Shown one piece after another: positions 1-8,632 of a stretch of 64,000 nt of DNA; the first letter of the stretch is position 1; each line of letters opens with the position of its first letter. Source of the stretch: Leptolyngbya sp. Its GTDB lineage: Bacteria; Cyanobacteriota; Cyanobacteriia; Leptolyngbyales; Leptolyngbyaceae. The DNA lies in the NCBI GenBank assembly GCA_003249025.1, contig QBMH01000001.1:24698-88697 (forward strand), given 5' to 3'. The notes below the pieces were generated by a model. The model did not search any database and had not been told where the DNA came from. It saw only the letters and a program-made list of their open reading frames with translations. Both the position numbers and the translations under genes were made by a program.

Positions 1-1
1 A

Positions 2-475
2 GGAGCCGGATTAGTCTTACGAGTGGCAGCGACCTCGACGGGACCAGGCACGTCTATTTTTCATACCGAGCAATCCTTTCCTCCATTTGAAAATTGGCCT
101 GGTGCGGCACCCCCCACTGCCCCTTCTACGTCTTATTCGTCTCCTGTGATTGAAATTCCTAAAAAACGGGAGGAAACCTCTCAACGTACTCAATCTAAAA
201 CTCCTGTGATTGCCCCGCCTTCTGCTCAAGAGTCAGCAACAACCAAGCCAGTGATTGAAGATCCGGCACCTTCAGATTTGAGTCCTCAAGTTCCTGCAAT
301 CGATCCTACGCCGCGTGCGATCGCGCCTACCCCAAACTTACCCACTACTCCAGAACCGGAACGCCCCCCCGTGACCATTCCATCTCCCGCTCCTGTGGAG
401 GTTAGACCAGAACCAGAACCAGTTCTCCCTCCTTCAACGATCGCACCCAACTCTGGTGAGCTTCCACGGCAATAG
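2..475 (+). CDS. C-terminal part of a proline-rich protein (5' end outside window)
   Basis: The frame is open to the left edge, so only the last ~157 codons are seen. The track's start at 23 is an internal GTG, not a demonstrated start. After a short stretch at the edge the protein is almost all Pro, Ser, Thr, Ala and Glu, with many PxP-type steps. Such a composition suggests an unstructured, possibly cell-wall-spanning or linker tail. No domain is recognisable in the visible part, so I assign no function. It ends 44 bases before the next gene on the same strand. Confidence 0.6.
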   Translation, partial: GAGLVLRVAATSTGPGTSIFHTEQSFPPFENWPGAAPPTAPSTSYSSPVIEIPKKREETSQRTQSKTPVIAPPSAQESATTKPVIEDPAPSDLSPQVPAIDPTPRAIAPTPNLPTTPEPERPPVTIPSPAPVEVRPEPEPVLPPSTIAPNSGELPRQ

Positions 476-519
476 AGTATCCACGCTATAATTCAAGCGG
501 AGCGTATAGGAATTTTCTG

Positions 520-843
520 ATGAGTAACCCCATTGTTCATGCCTTTTTTATTGGCAGAGCGCTAGCAGACACCTTGTATGATCACGCAGAACTTGCATTT
601 ACGGATGCATTAAGTGAGTTGGGCAAGCAAGATGCAGAACTCCGAGAGAAATTACGTAACTTGAGCGATCGCGTGGTAGAACGGGCAGCCCAAGAAGAAG
701 CGGCAGCTACCCAGGGGAGATCGAGTTATTCAACTGCATCCCCGTTTCAATCGGATGATTTACAAACCGTGATTGATGAACTACGGGCAGAAGTGGCTCG
801 GTTGCGCTCCGAACTGAAGCAATATCGCAGCCGCACTTCATAA
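520..843 (+). CDS. Conserved cyanobacterial coiled-coil protein (DUF6825-like)
   Basis: 107 residues. The N-terminus (about 1-35) has a conserved-looking 'HAFFIGRALAD' stretch, followed by charged helices. Residues 76-103 are a heptad-rich Leu/Arg/Glu coiled coil. I think this is the small family named DUF6825 in cyanobacteria and plastids, but that is from memory and unconfirmed. No signal peptide or membrane segment is seen. It lies 57 bases upstream of the ABC1 kinase gene on the same strand, so co-transcription is plausible. The molecular role is unknown. Confidence 0.75.
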   Translation: MSNPIVHAFFIGRALADTLYDHAELAFTDALSELGKQDAELREKLRNLSDRVVERAAQEEAAATQGRSSYSTASPFQSDDLQTVIDELRAEVARLRSELKQYRSRTS

Positions 844-900
844 CCACGTTTGTGTATCCTTCGATAGCATCCAAGATATTAGCCTAGGGATAAGAATCGA

Positions 901-2907
901 GTGCCTGTTTTTCCTCACGACTCCAATCTGTCTAAACAGCCTATGGAGCCACATCCTGAAGGCGATATGCCTCTTGCCCATTTGGATACTCTATTCACTG
1001 CAAACGCTCAGAATGGGAAAGCTCCTAAAGATAGGAAAGACCCACAATTGGTTTTGGGTTTAGAGGAAGATGGTGCTGCTGCTTTAAAAGCGGTTCATTT
1101 CCACGAAAGTAACGATGTTGGAACGTCAGTTATTGCGGGAGACATGGCTTATGAGCGGGAATACTTACCTCAGCAAATAGCGACATCCGTTGACCCGCCT
1201 CCGCCAATCAAACCTGTGAAAGAAAAACCCTACCGTGACCAAGCCTATCGCTGGAACCGAAATAACTACTCTCGGCAGCGGCGCTTTGTAGATATTTGGG
1301 GCTTTGTGCTGACGCTATTATATTCTCAATGGCTGTATGGTAAGCCTTGGAGTTATCCCGGTGGCATGACGGATGCCAAACGAGAACAGCGTCGGCGATC
1401 GCAAGCGATTTGGATGCGAGACACCCTGCTGGATTTAGGGCCTACCTTCATTAAAGTAGGTCAGCTTTTTTCGACTCGCGCCGATTTGTTTCCAACGGAA
1501 TATGTTGAAGAACTGTCTAAACTGCAAGATCGAGTGCCTGCCTTTGGTTTTGAGCAAGCAAAAACTTTGATTGAGCAAGACTTGGGCAAATCTTTGCAAG
1601 AGCTTTATCTCAGTTTTGACCCAATCCCGCTTGCCGCTGCTAGTTTGGGGCAAGTCCATCGCGCCACCTTGCATTCTGGTGAAGATGTGGTGGTGAAAGT
1701 GCAGCGTCCTGGGTTAGTCAAGCTGTTTCAAATTGATCTAGCTATTCTTAAAGGAATTGCTCGGTACTTTCAGCGACACCCAAAATGGGGACCAGGGCGA
1801 GACTGGCTCGGTATTTACGATGAATGCTGCAAGATCTTATATGAAGAAATTGACTACCTCAATGAAGGACGCAATGCCGACACCTTTCGCCGTAACTTTC
1901 GGGGTGAAGATTGGGTGATGGTGCCGCGTGTCTATTGGCGCTATGCCTCTCCACGGGTGTTGACGCTGGAATATCTGCCGGGAATTAAAATTAGTCATTA
2001 CGAAGCCCTAGAAGCGGCTGGACTTGATCGCAGTAGGCTTGCCGAACTGGGTGCAAGAGCATACCTAATTCAGCTTTTAAACGATGGCTTTTTTCATGCT
2101 GATCCTCACCCCGGTAACATTGCAGTTAACCCAGATGGGTCGCTGATTTTTTATGATTTTGGCATGATGGGACAGGTTAAACTGGTCACGCGTGAAAAGC
2201 TTCTAGAGACCTTTTTTGGGGTTGCTCAAAAAGATGCTGATCGCGTCGTGGCTTCTTTGATTGATCTCGGCGCTCTGACTCCTACAAGCGATATGGGTCC
2301 CGTCCGTCGCTCGGTTCAGTTCATGTTAGATAACTTCATGGATAAGCCTTTTGAAAACCAATCCGTGGCAGCTATTAGCGATGATCTCTATGAAGTTGCC
2401 TATGGTCAGCCGTTTCGCTTTCCGGCAACGTTTACCTTTGTTATGCGCGCCTTTTCCACTCTCGAAGGGGTTGGCAAGGGATTAGATCCTGAATTTAACT
2501 TTATGGAGGTTGCAAAGCCTTTTGCACTAAAGATTATGGCAGATGGAAATCCTACAACGGATGCAAACAACATTTTAGGCGAATTGAGCCGCCAAGCTTC
2601 CCAAATCAGCAATACCGCCCTAGGATTGCCCCGACGAATTGAAGAGACGCTAGAGAAACTGGAGCGCGGCGATATTCGAGTTCGGACGCGATCGCTGGAA
2701 ACAGAGCGCATTTTACGCCGATTAAGTGGTGTAAATATGGGGACAAATTATACGCTACTGGTGTGTGCGTTTACATTGTCGGCTACGATTCTATTAGTCA
2801 GCAATTATGTCTGGCTAGCCCTAGCTGCTGCCGCCGCCGCCGCCTTTACAGGGTTCACTCTTGTCCGCTTGATGATTCGCCTTGATCGGAGCGATCGCAT
2901 GCCATGA
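901..2907 (+). CDS. ABC1/UbiB (ADCK)-family atypical protein kinase-like protein
   Basis: 668 residues. Family hallmarks are in order: KxGQ motif 'FIKVGQLFSTRADLFP' at ~184-199, the Ala-rich loop 'AAASLGQVHRA' (~245-255) that replaces the usual Gly-rich loop, the VVVKVQRPG lysine (~266), 'HADPHPGN' catalytic loop (~399-406) and DFG (~419-421). A hydrophobic hairpin near the C-terminus (~620-660) would anchor it in membrane. Family members support quinone/prenyl-lipid metabolism in bacteria and plastids; the exact substrate here is unknown. The ~110-residue N-terminal extension is low-complexity, and an internal ATG at 943 could be the real start, since the GTG at 901 has no obvious ribosome site. 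A PP2C phosphatase gene follows by 37 bases. Confidence 0.92.
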   Translation: MPVFPHDSNLSKQPMEPHPEGDMPLAHLDTLFTANAQNGKAPKDRKDPQLVLGLEEDGAAALKAVHFHESNDVGTSVIAGDMAYEREYLPQQIATSVDPPPPIKPVKEKPYRDQAYRWNRNNYSRQRRFVDIWGFVLTLLYSQWLYGKPWSYPGGMTDAKREQRRRSQAIWMRDTLLDLGPTFIKVGQLFSTRADLFPTEYVEELSKLQDRVPAFGFEQAKTLIEQDLGKSLQELYLSFDPIPLAAASLGQVHRATLHSGEDVVVKVQRPGLVKLFQIDLAILKGIARYFQRHPKWGPGRDWLGIYDECCKILYEEIDYLNEGRNADTFRRNFRGEDWVMVPRVYWRYASPRVLTLEYLPGIKISHYEALEAAGLDRSRLAELGARAYLIQLLNDGFFHADPHPGNIAVNPDGSLIFYDFGMMGQVKLVTREKLLETFFGVAQKDADRVVASLIDLGALTPTSDMGPVRRSVQFMLDNFMDKPFENQSVAAISDDLYEVAYGQPFRFPATFTFVMRAFSTLEGVGKGLDPEFNFMEVAKPFALKIMADGNPTTDANNILGELSRQASQISNTALGLPRRIEETLEKLERGDIRVRTRSLETERILRRLSGVNMGTNYTLLVCAFTLSATILLVSNYVWLALAAAAAAAFTGFTLVRLMIRLDRSDRMP

Positions 2908-2944
2908 CCACTCTCATGTTTGTTGACACTCTAGTAACCACCCT

Positions 2945-3676
2945 ATGAAGCGTCTGTCTACAGGCTTAACAGATGTCGGCGTTGTCCGCAAAGTCAATCA
3001 GGACGATTATTATATCGATCCGGAAGGTCGCTTTTTCATTGTGGCAGATGGCATGGGAGGACATGCCGGCGGTGAAGAAGCCAGCCATCTTGCGACTCAA
3101 ACCATTCAGGCATATTTAGAAAGCTACTGGCACACGGCTGAATCATCCCAAACTATTCTGGAACAAGCACTGCTAAAGGCAAACCAAGCAATTATTGACG
3201 ACCAGCGGCACCATCCAGAGCGGGGCGATATGGGCACCACTGTGGTCGTGTTATTGTTTCGGGATGACCAGCCTTTGTGTGCCCACATTGGCGATTCCCG
3301 GCTCTATCGGTTACGCGGCGCTAAGCTCGATCAGATTACCGAAGACCATACCTGGGTGGCACTTGCTATCCGAATGGGTGAAATTTCGCCGGATCAAGCA
3401 AGAGTTCACCCCTGGCGACATGTACTAGCTCAATGTTTAGGGCGGGAAGATTTGCGCCAAATTGATATTCAGCCGGTGCAGATACAGCCGAGCGATCGCC
3501 TGTTGCTATGTAGTGACGGACTCACCGAAGAACTATCTGATCAAGTGATTGCGTCCCAGCTAAAATCTATTCGAGTCTGCGAAAAAGCCGCTGCCGCTCT
3601 AATCAACGCCGCAAAAGAGCATGGTGGGCGCGATAACATCACAGTCATTGTATTGACCATTGATGGATCGGGATAA
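2945..3676 (+). CDS. PP2C-family serine/threonine phosphatase
   Basis: 243 residues, the size of bacterial Stp/PrpC phosphatases with no extra domain. PP2C motifs are complete: '[12 protein letters not shown]' (~11-22), metal-binding '[11 protein letters not shown]' (~33-43), 'GDMGTTVVV', 'HIGDSRLYR', 'ITEDHTW', '[12 protein letters not shown]' and '[11 protein letters not shown]' at the end. The metal-ligand Asp residues are intact, so it should be an active Mg/Mn-dependent protein phosphatase in the cytoplasm. It follows the ABC1-kinase-like gene on the same strand. A regulatory pairing with that kinase-like protein is only an inference, because ABC1 proteins are not established protein kinases. 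Confidence 0.95.
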   Translation: MKRLSTGLTDVGVVRKVNQDDYYIDPEGRFFIVADGMGGHAGGEEASHLATQTIQAYLESYWHTAESSQTILEQALLKANQAIIDDQRHHPERGDMGTTVVVLLFRDDQPLCAHIGDSRLYRLRGAKLDQITEDHTWVALAIRMGEISPDQARVHPWRHVLAQCLGREDLRQIDIQPVQIQPSDRLLLCSDGLTEELSDQVIASQLKSIRVCEKAAAALINAAKEHGGRDNITVIVLTIDGSG

Positions 3677-3759
3677 GTGGGTAGGGTTAGAATCTATCAA
3701 AATGATCACAGCGACCCAAGCAGTTCAATGCTCCTGCTATGATTAAATCGAATTCAATT

Positions 3760-3833
3760 GGGGTTGTAGCTCAGCAGGATAGAGCGGTCGCCTCCTAAGC
3801 GACAGGTCGCGCGTTCGAATCGCGCCAGTCCCG
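3760..3833 (+). tRNA. tRNA-Arg (anticodon CCT)
   Basis: Folds as a full cloverleaf. The acceptor GGGGTTG pairs with CAGTCCC (two G-T wobbles). The D stem is GCTC/GAGC. The anticodon stem GTCGC/GCGAC carries the loop CTCCTAA, and the T stem GCGCG/CGCGC carries loop TTCGAAT. Anticodon CCT at 3794-3796 reads AGG. The discriminator is G. CCA is not encoded and must be added post-transcriptionally. Confidence 0.95.
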
Positions 3834-4094
3834 TTCAGAAAGTTCAAAATCCCTGAGGAGCTTGCTTTGCAAGGATTTTATGCTGTTCTGATAACCCTTG
3901 TTCTGTTCAGCACTCAACCAGGCAGTGTTTGATTTCACGGAATTTAATAAATATTTAAGCAAATACTAAAGCGTATTTTCTAAATTTTGTATAACTTGCA
4001 CTGTAGAGGGAGGAATTAATCCAAAAAAAGCTCTAGAGTCTCAGGTATACAAGAGTGTTTGATTTATTAAACTTTAACCTGAGAGGTTTACCTC

Positions 4095-5846
4095 ATCGCT
4101 AAGCGATCTCTTCAGATAGCACCCACAAAGATTCAACGCGCAAAACGAGCCTTTGCCCTCAAGGGATGGACGCAGGAGAACCTAGCGGGAGAGGTGAACT
4201 TGAAAACACGTCAACCTGTTTGGCGATTTTTTACCGGGCAACCTGTTGAGCGCCATACTTTTTTAGAAATTTGTTCGGTGCTGGAGTTAAATTGGCGTGA
4301 GATTGTCCTTGATCCGCCAGCAGAATTTCCTGAAACCGGACGATCGGTTCGCTTTCCCCCATCTGCCCTGGATGCCCTAGTGCAAGAGGTGCGATCGCAG
4401 CGTCGGGACAAAATTCAAGATCAGTGCGGCATCTTGCAGCTATTAGACATCAGCCATCCTGTCAGCTTGGATGATATCTACATTGATGTCAATATTTTGG
4501 AAGCCATTGCCAGTCAACAGCAGTTAGAGCTTGCGAATCTACAAACTCTTGAACCAGAAGATTTCGATCGCGTGGGCTTGGGTGACGTTGACCAGGTACA
4601 AGTGCTAGGCGTTACCGCCGTAGAAAACTACTCAAAGGTCAGAGTGCTAGGCAAACCGGGTTCTGGCAAAACCACATTCTTGCAATATCTCGCCGTTCAG
4701 TGCAATCAAGGCGAGTGGGAAGCCGAGCGAGTTGCCATCTTCATCACACTGAGGCATTTTGTTGAAGACTCTAGAGTCAACGGCGAATTTAGCTTGTTAA
4801 ACTACCTACGTCAAGAGTTTTTTACAGACGGCATTGCTGACTCCTCGACGATTGAGACGCTGCTGCAAGCGGGTCGGGTGGTGCTGCTATTGGATGGTAT
4901 TGATGAAGTACTGCACGAAGAGAGTCTGATAGTCCTCAAAGAAATTCGTCGATTTTCAGATAAATATCATAAGAATCGGTTTGTAGCGACCTGCCGTACC
5001 GCCGATCGAAAGCTCAGCTTACGCGGGTTTACCGACGTGGAGGTGGCTCCATTTACCCAAGCTCAAATTGTGGCATTTGCCCAAAAATGGTTTGTGGCGT
5101 TTACTAAAACGACTGCTCCGGCAGGGGTGGTGCAGTCTGATCAGTTTATTGAAAAGCTGGACTTGCCGGAAAACTGGCAGTTTCGCCGACTGGTGGTGAC
5201 TCCTCTGTTTTTGCACATGGCGTGTTGGGTATTTCAGGGGGAGGGTAGATTTCCAACGAAGCGAACCGATTTTTATAAAGAAGGGTTAGATTTACTGCTG
5301 GGCAAATGGGATGAGGCGAGAGGGGTGGAACGAGATCAGGCTTACCAAGGGTTTCGCCTGCCCCAAAAGCTGAAATTGCTGAGTCAGATTGCGGCAGCTA
5401 CCTTTGAGCAGGGGCAATACTTTTTTGAGCAACGGACGCTTGAGCAATATATTGAGGACTATATTCGACATCTGCCCAATGCTTCGACTGATGCCGAGGA
5501 ACTGCACCTCGAAAGTGGAGCGGTGCTAAGGGCGATCGAATCGCAACATGGATTAATCATCGAACGGGCGCGGGGGATTTTCTCGTTCTCTTATCTGGCG
5601 TTTCAAGAATATTTCACGGCACGTAATATTGTTGCCAGTTATAACCTCCAATCCCTAGAGCAGGCATTGGGTGGCTTGGTCAGCCACATCACCGATCCTC
5701 ACTGGCGGGAAGTTTTTTTGTTGACGGCTGCCATGCTGCGGAGTGCTGATTCGTTAGTGCAGTTGATGAAGCAGCAAATTGATGCTCTAGTTGCCGAAGA
5801 TGCTTATCTGCAAGAGTTTTTGGTATGGGCAAGTCGAAAGTCGTAG
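4095..5846 (+). CDS. NACHT NTPase (STAND/NLR-like), N-terminal and NTPase part; ends at an in-frame TAG
   Basis: The track starts at GTG 4194. The reading frame upstream encodes the conserved start of cyanobacterial NACHT proteins ('AKRSLQIAP...GWTQENLA', an XRE-like helix-turn-helix), and the position where these usually have Met is ATC at 4095, with GAGAGG eight bases before it. The NACHT domain carries Walker A 'GKPGSGKTT' (track residues ~153-161) and Walker B 'VVLLLDGIDEV' (~229-239), followed by winged-helix/helical regions. The frame stops at TAG 5844-5846, and the same frame continues with the family's normal C-terminal domain. Bacterial NACHT proteins include anti-phage sensors. Here the gene looks decayed, or requires a non-AUG start and readthrough. 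Confidence 0.85.
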   Translation: MAKRSLQIAPTKIQRAKRAFALKGWTQENLAGEVNLKTRQPVWRFFTGQPVERHTFLEICSVLELNWREIVLDPPAEFPETGRSVRFPPSALDALVQEVRSQRRDKIQDQCGILQLLDISHPVSLDDIYIDVNILEAIASQQQLELANLQTLEPEDFDRVGLGDVDQVQVLGVTAVENYSKVRVLGKPGSGKTTFLQYLAVQCNQGEWEAERVAIFITLRHFVEDSRVNGEFSLLNYLRQEFFTDGIADSSTIETLLQAGRVVLLLDGIDEVLHEESLIVLKEIRRFSDKYHKNRFVATCRTADRKLSLRGFTDVEVAPFTQAQIVAFAQKWFVAFTKTTAPAGVVQSDQFIEKLDLPENWQFRRLVVTPLFLHMACWVFQGEGRFPTKRTDFYKEGLDLLLGKWDEARGVERDQAYQGFRLPQKLKLLSQIAAATFEQGQYFFEQRTLEQYIEDYIRHLPNASTDAEELHLESGAVLRAIESQHGLIIERARGIFSFSYLAFQEYFTARNIVASYNLQSLEQALGGLVSHITDPHWREVFLLTAAMLRSADSLVQLMKQQIDALVAEDAYLQEFLVWASRKS

Positions 5847-6407
5847 ATTATCCCAGCCGAGACCCAAGATGCAACGGTGCGAGCCTTTTACTTGGCAATG
5901 GCTCGCACCCCTCACATGGCATCTGATTTTGCGCTTGCCTGTACGCTCGACCAGGGGATATTTTTGGATACCGCTTTGGATGATGTGTTGCAATCCTGTG
6001 CGATCGCCCAAAGTCCAGATTTTGCCCACGCCCATCTGTGTAGCAATGCCCTCAGCAATATTTTAGGCATCGTGCTGGATGCGGGTTTGCATAAATCGCT
6101 GCAACAACTCCAAGATGAATTCCCAGATATTGATCAAAACCAGCCACGGTTTCAGGCATGGCGGCAGGGGCACTATGCCGCTTGGGAAGAACGTCTCAAA
6201 AGTGATATCAATAGCTATCGACAGATTCACCAGCACTGGCAGTTTAGCTCAGAACAACAGCAAGTGCTGCAACGCTACTATGCTGCCAATCAACTGCTGC
6301 TCGATTGTCTGCATAGCAACTGTGAAGTGACGGCGGCGGTTCGGCAGGATGTTGAAGCCAGTTTATTGCTATCCCAAACGGAGCTTGAAGCGAGGGAATG
6401 GCAATAA
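5847..6407 (+). pseudogene. C-terminal domain of the same NACHT gene, cut off by an in-frame stop
   Basis: Same reading frame as the preceding NACHT gene, immediately after its TAG. Translation resumes with 'VRAFYLAMARTPH' and an Ala/Leu/Asp-rich helical stretch typical of the NACHT C-terminal module, ending in helices with 'WEERLKSDINSYRQIHQHW'. The track's start at 5877 (GTG) has no convincing ribosome site. I read this as one gene broken by a single substitution to TAG rather than two genes. A sequencing error is the main alternative. Confidence 0.75.
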
Positions 6408-6582
6408 ATCTATCTTTAGGGGGGTTTCTATCAAAAGACTGAACTTTCTAACCTCAGCGTATACAAATCAAACGCGATTTCAAACATCTGACCGTTAGAT
6501 TATTGGAACATACCTGCTCAAGCTATTGGTGAAAGCCTTTCAGAGAGTTTTGGGGAGTAGGGAGAGTAATTCGGATTTTAAT

Positions 6583-6792
6583 ATGACTACTTTATTGAAG
6601 TATCCAATACCCGTATCAAAACGTCTCAAATTCGATCGCAGCCAACAGTTAAGCTCTACAACGGCGATCGCGTGCGCTATGAACGCTCGGCATACTTGCC
6701 CCTGCTGCTCTAGAATTTTGCTGCGCCACATGCGCTTGGGTGGGCTTTACTGGCGCTGTGACCATTGTCGTGAAGACATGCCCACTTTATAA
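6583..6792 (+). CDS. Small zinc-ribbon protein
   Basis: The C-terminal ~37 residues contain two Cys pairs, 'CPCC' and 'CDHC', about 20 residues apart, flanked by 'LLRHMRLGGLYW'. This is a zinc-ribbon layout that I recall from many short cyanobacterial proteins. The start is uncertain: TTG 6526 (track), ATG 6583 and ATG 6679 are all in frame, and the conserved block begins exactly at 6679 (MNARHTCPCC). The region upstream of 6679 has little family character. Function unknown; nucleic-acid or protein binding is likely for the fold. Confidence 0.55.
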   Translation: MTTLLKYPIPVSKRLKFDRSQQLSSTTAIACAMNARHTCPCCSRILLRHMRLGGLYWRCDHCREDMPTL

Positions 6793-6871
6793 GTCAACGG
6801 CGATCGCGGCAAAAGTTGCCTTTTGGTTATCCATCGTCTTACATCCACAGTTTTTATAGTTAGAGGTGAAA

Positions 6872-7192
6872 ATGTCCCACGGATTAGTCAATTTAACGTT
6901 GCCAGCAGTTCTTCAAGAAATTGAATATGTCTTAGAGGAATACCCTGAACATCCGTATCAAACTGCTTTTTCACTGCCTGAACTGCGCCAAAAGCTGGTT
7001 GCCCATATTCTCAGTAATGTCCCCAACCGCTATGTTGTCGAAGATGAACAAGAAACATTTGGCAAGCCTAAGGCTCATGCCTCTTCTCCTTTGCAGGAAC
7101 GGCTACGAATGGAAATGGTGATTCGTACCAGTATTTTGCATATCCTGCGCGAAAACGCTGACTGGCTCAGCCGCAATCTGTCACGCGTTTAG
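6872..7192 (+). CDS. ComFB-like small cyanobacterial protein
   Basis: 106 residues from ATG 6872, chosen because TTAGAGG sits five bases before it; the track's GTG 6866 overlaps that ribosome site. The sequence 'EYVLEEYPEHPYQTAF' followed by 'ELRQKLVAHILSNVPNRY' resembles the cyanobacterial ComFB-type proteins (small, helical), some of which are reported to bind cyclic dinucleotides. I place it in that family by pattern only. No signal peptide or membrane segment. The gene stands alone between the zinc-ribbon gene and a convergent TPR gene. Confidence 0.7.
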   Translation: MSHGLVNLTLPAVLQEIEYVLEEYPEHPYQTAFSLPELRQKLVAHILSNVPNRYVVEDEQETFGKPKAHASSPLQERLRMEMVIRTSILHILRENADWLSRNLSRV

Positions 7193-7281
7193 ATTGATGC
7201 AAAAACGGGTGTATTTTATTACTGGTTGCGATCGCGGCTTGGGCAAAGAGGGCAGTTCCTAAAACGGTGAGAGTAAGTTGC

Positions 7282-7908
7282 TTACTTCGATGCGTTCTCC
7301 TGAACTAGCTGCTTAAATAACTCATCGGCTCGAATGGGATCAAAGAACTGGCTAGATAGCAGCCCTTGGCTGGCGCTTGATGGATCTAGACTAATTGCTT
7401 TTCGGAGATTTTCAACCGCTAATCTGACATTGTTGAGCAGTGCATAGTGAAATGCGTTGTTCTGATAGGCTTGGGGCTTTTCTGGTGCAAGCGCGATCGC
7501 TTTATTGATGGATGCCTCAAAGTCTTCATGTCTTCCCAGGTTATCCAATGAAAAACCTCGATTGACCCAAGGATCGTAATAGGTGGGATCAAGTTGAATT
7601 GATTTTTCAAAACAATCTAAAGCGTCTTGATATAAACCCAGTTTATTCAGAGTATTTCCCTTGCCGTTCCAGGCATTTGCGTCATGTGCTTGAATTTCAA
7701 TTGCCTGGTTATAAACCTCTAGAGCCGCTTTATATTGCTTCAATTGCCTCAAGGCTTTGCCCTTGCCAATCCAAGCTTCAAATGTTGATGGCTGAATCTG
7801 AATTGCTTTTGTATATGAATCAACTGCTTCTGCATATCGCTCTTCAAATAACAAACTATCGCCTTGCATCACATAGTCATTTGCTGTTGACAATTGAGGG
7901 TATACCAT
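7282..7908 (-). CDS. Tetratricopeptide-repeat protein
   Basis: 208 residues from the ATG at 7908. GGAG lies nine bases before it, whereas the track's TTG at 7917 directly abuts that GGAG. There are four to five TPR units in a row ('AWIGKGKALRQLKQYKAAL', 'AWNGKGNTLNKLGLYQDAL', 'PWVNRGFSLDNLGRHEDF'), with the W-x-x-G-Y/A-F-P spacing of TPRs. It has no transmembrane or catalytic domain, so it is most likely a protein-interaction scaffold. Partner unknown. It is followed on the other side by a Uma2 gene on the same strand, 36 bases away. Confidence 0.85.
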   Translation of the reverse strand: MVYPQLSTANDYVMQGDSLLFEERYAEAVDSYTKAIQIQPSTFEAWIGKGKALRQLKQYKAALEVYNQAIEIQAHDANAWNGKGNTLNKLGLYQDALDCFEKSIQLDPTYYDPWVNRGFSLDNLGRHEDFEASINKAIALAPEKPQAYQNNAFHYALLNNVRLAVENLRKAISLDPSSASQGLLSSQFFDPIRADELFKQLVQENASK

Positions 7909-7944
7909 CAGTAACAACTCCAGTTTTTAAGAAAATTTTTGAAT

Positions 7945-8523
7945 TTACGGCGATGTTTGATCCTGTCCAAGCTTGAGCCAGCTAAAAATTTGAATTGGTG
8001 TGATCAATAGAATGAGTTTGTCGAGAATGGGTAAAGGCTGTTCATCGGCATACAGTCGAGGGGTTTGATTGGGGGAAAATGTCAGGATCGAGCGATCGCT
8101 GGTATCGATCAACCAGCCTAATCGAGTGCCATGGTTGAGGCAATGCAAGATTTTGTCGATGACTGGGTTGGCGCTTTGGTTTGGCGACAGAATTTCAATT
8201 GTCCAATCGGGTGCCACAAAAACATCATCCGTAGGTTCACCCTCTGGATCAAATTCAATGGTTTGCCACTCCAGCACAACCAGATCCGGCACCAGGGAGC
8301 GATCGCCAAACGTGCAGCGTAATTCTGGAAAGGCGTAAGCAATCTTGAGCGGCTTGGCAACCTGATTAATAGCAGTGCATAGTTCGCTTTGAATAATGGA
8401 ATGCTTGCGCTTTGGCATTAGCTTTTGGATGATTTTGCCGTCCAGAAATTCGCTGGCAGGTTTAGTTTCGGGCAGGGCAAGAAATTCGCTGAGCGTCAGG
8501 GATTTGGTGGGGGTTGCAACCAT
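7945..8523 (-). CDS. Uma2-family (DUF820) putative endonuclease
   Basis: 192 residues. It has the Uma2 PD-(D/E)XK-like core: 'FPELRCTFGDRSLVPDLVV' with the acidic residue, then 'DWTIEILSP'. The start 'SLTLSEFLALPETKPASEF' is typical of the family. It is clearly paralogous to the Uma2 gene at 23948-24508 (shared 'FPELRCTFGDRS', 'DWTIEILSP', 'ILHCL.HGT..GWLID'). Family members are very numerous in cyanobacteria and their biological substrate is not settled. No companion gene is evident. Confidence 0.9.
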   Translation of the reverse strand: MVATPTKSLTLSEFLALPETKPASEFLDGKIIQKLMPKRKHSIIQSELCTAINQVAKPLKIAYAFPELRCTFGDRSLVPDLVVLEWQTIEFDPEGEPTDDVFVAPDWTIEILSPNQSANPVIDKILHCLNHGTRLGWLIDTSDRSILTFSPNQTPRLYADEQPLPILDKLILLITPIQIFSWLKLGQDQTSP

Positions 8524-8632
8524 GTTGATTTCCCAAAATGTCGTAGGTCTAGCTTATCGTGCGAACTGACAAGTTAGCGCTTGTGCGATCGCGGTTAGTT
8601 TTAAGTAGTTGCGAAGTATGAGACGATCTCCC

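Noticed and set aside
6600-6711. Alternative frame reading ...YNGDRVRYERSAYLPLLL just before and overlapping the zinc-ribbon ORF
   Set aside because: Protein-like, but it has no start codon after the upstream TAA; left as a curiosity, perhaps a fossil or chance.
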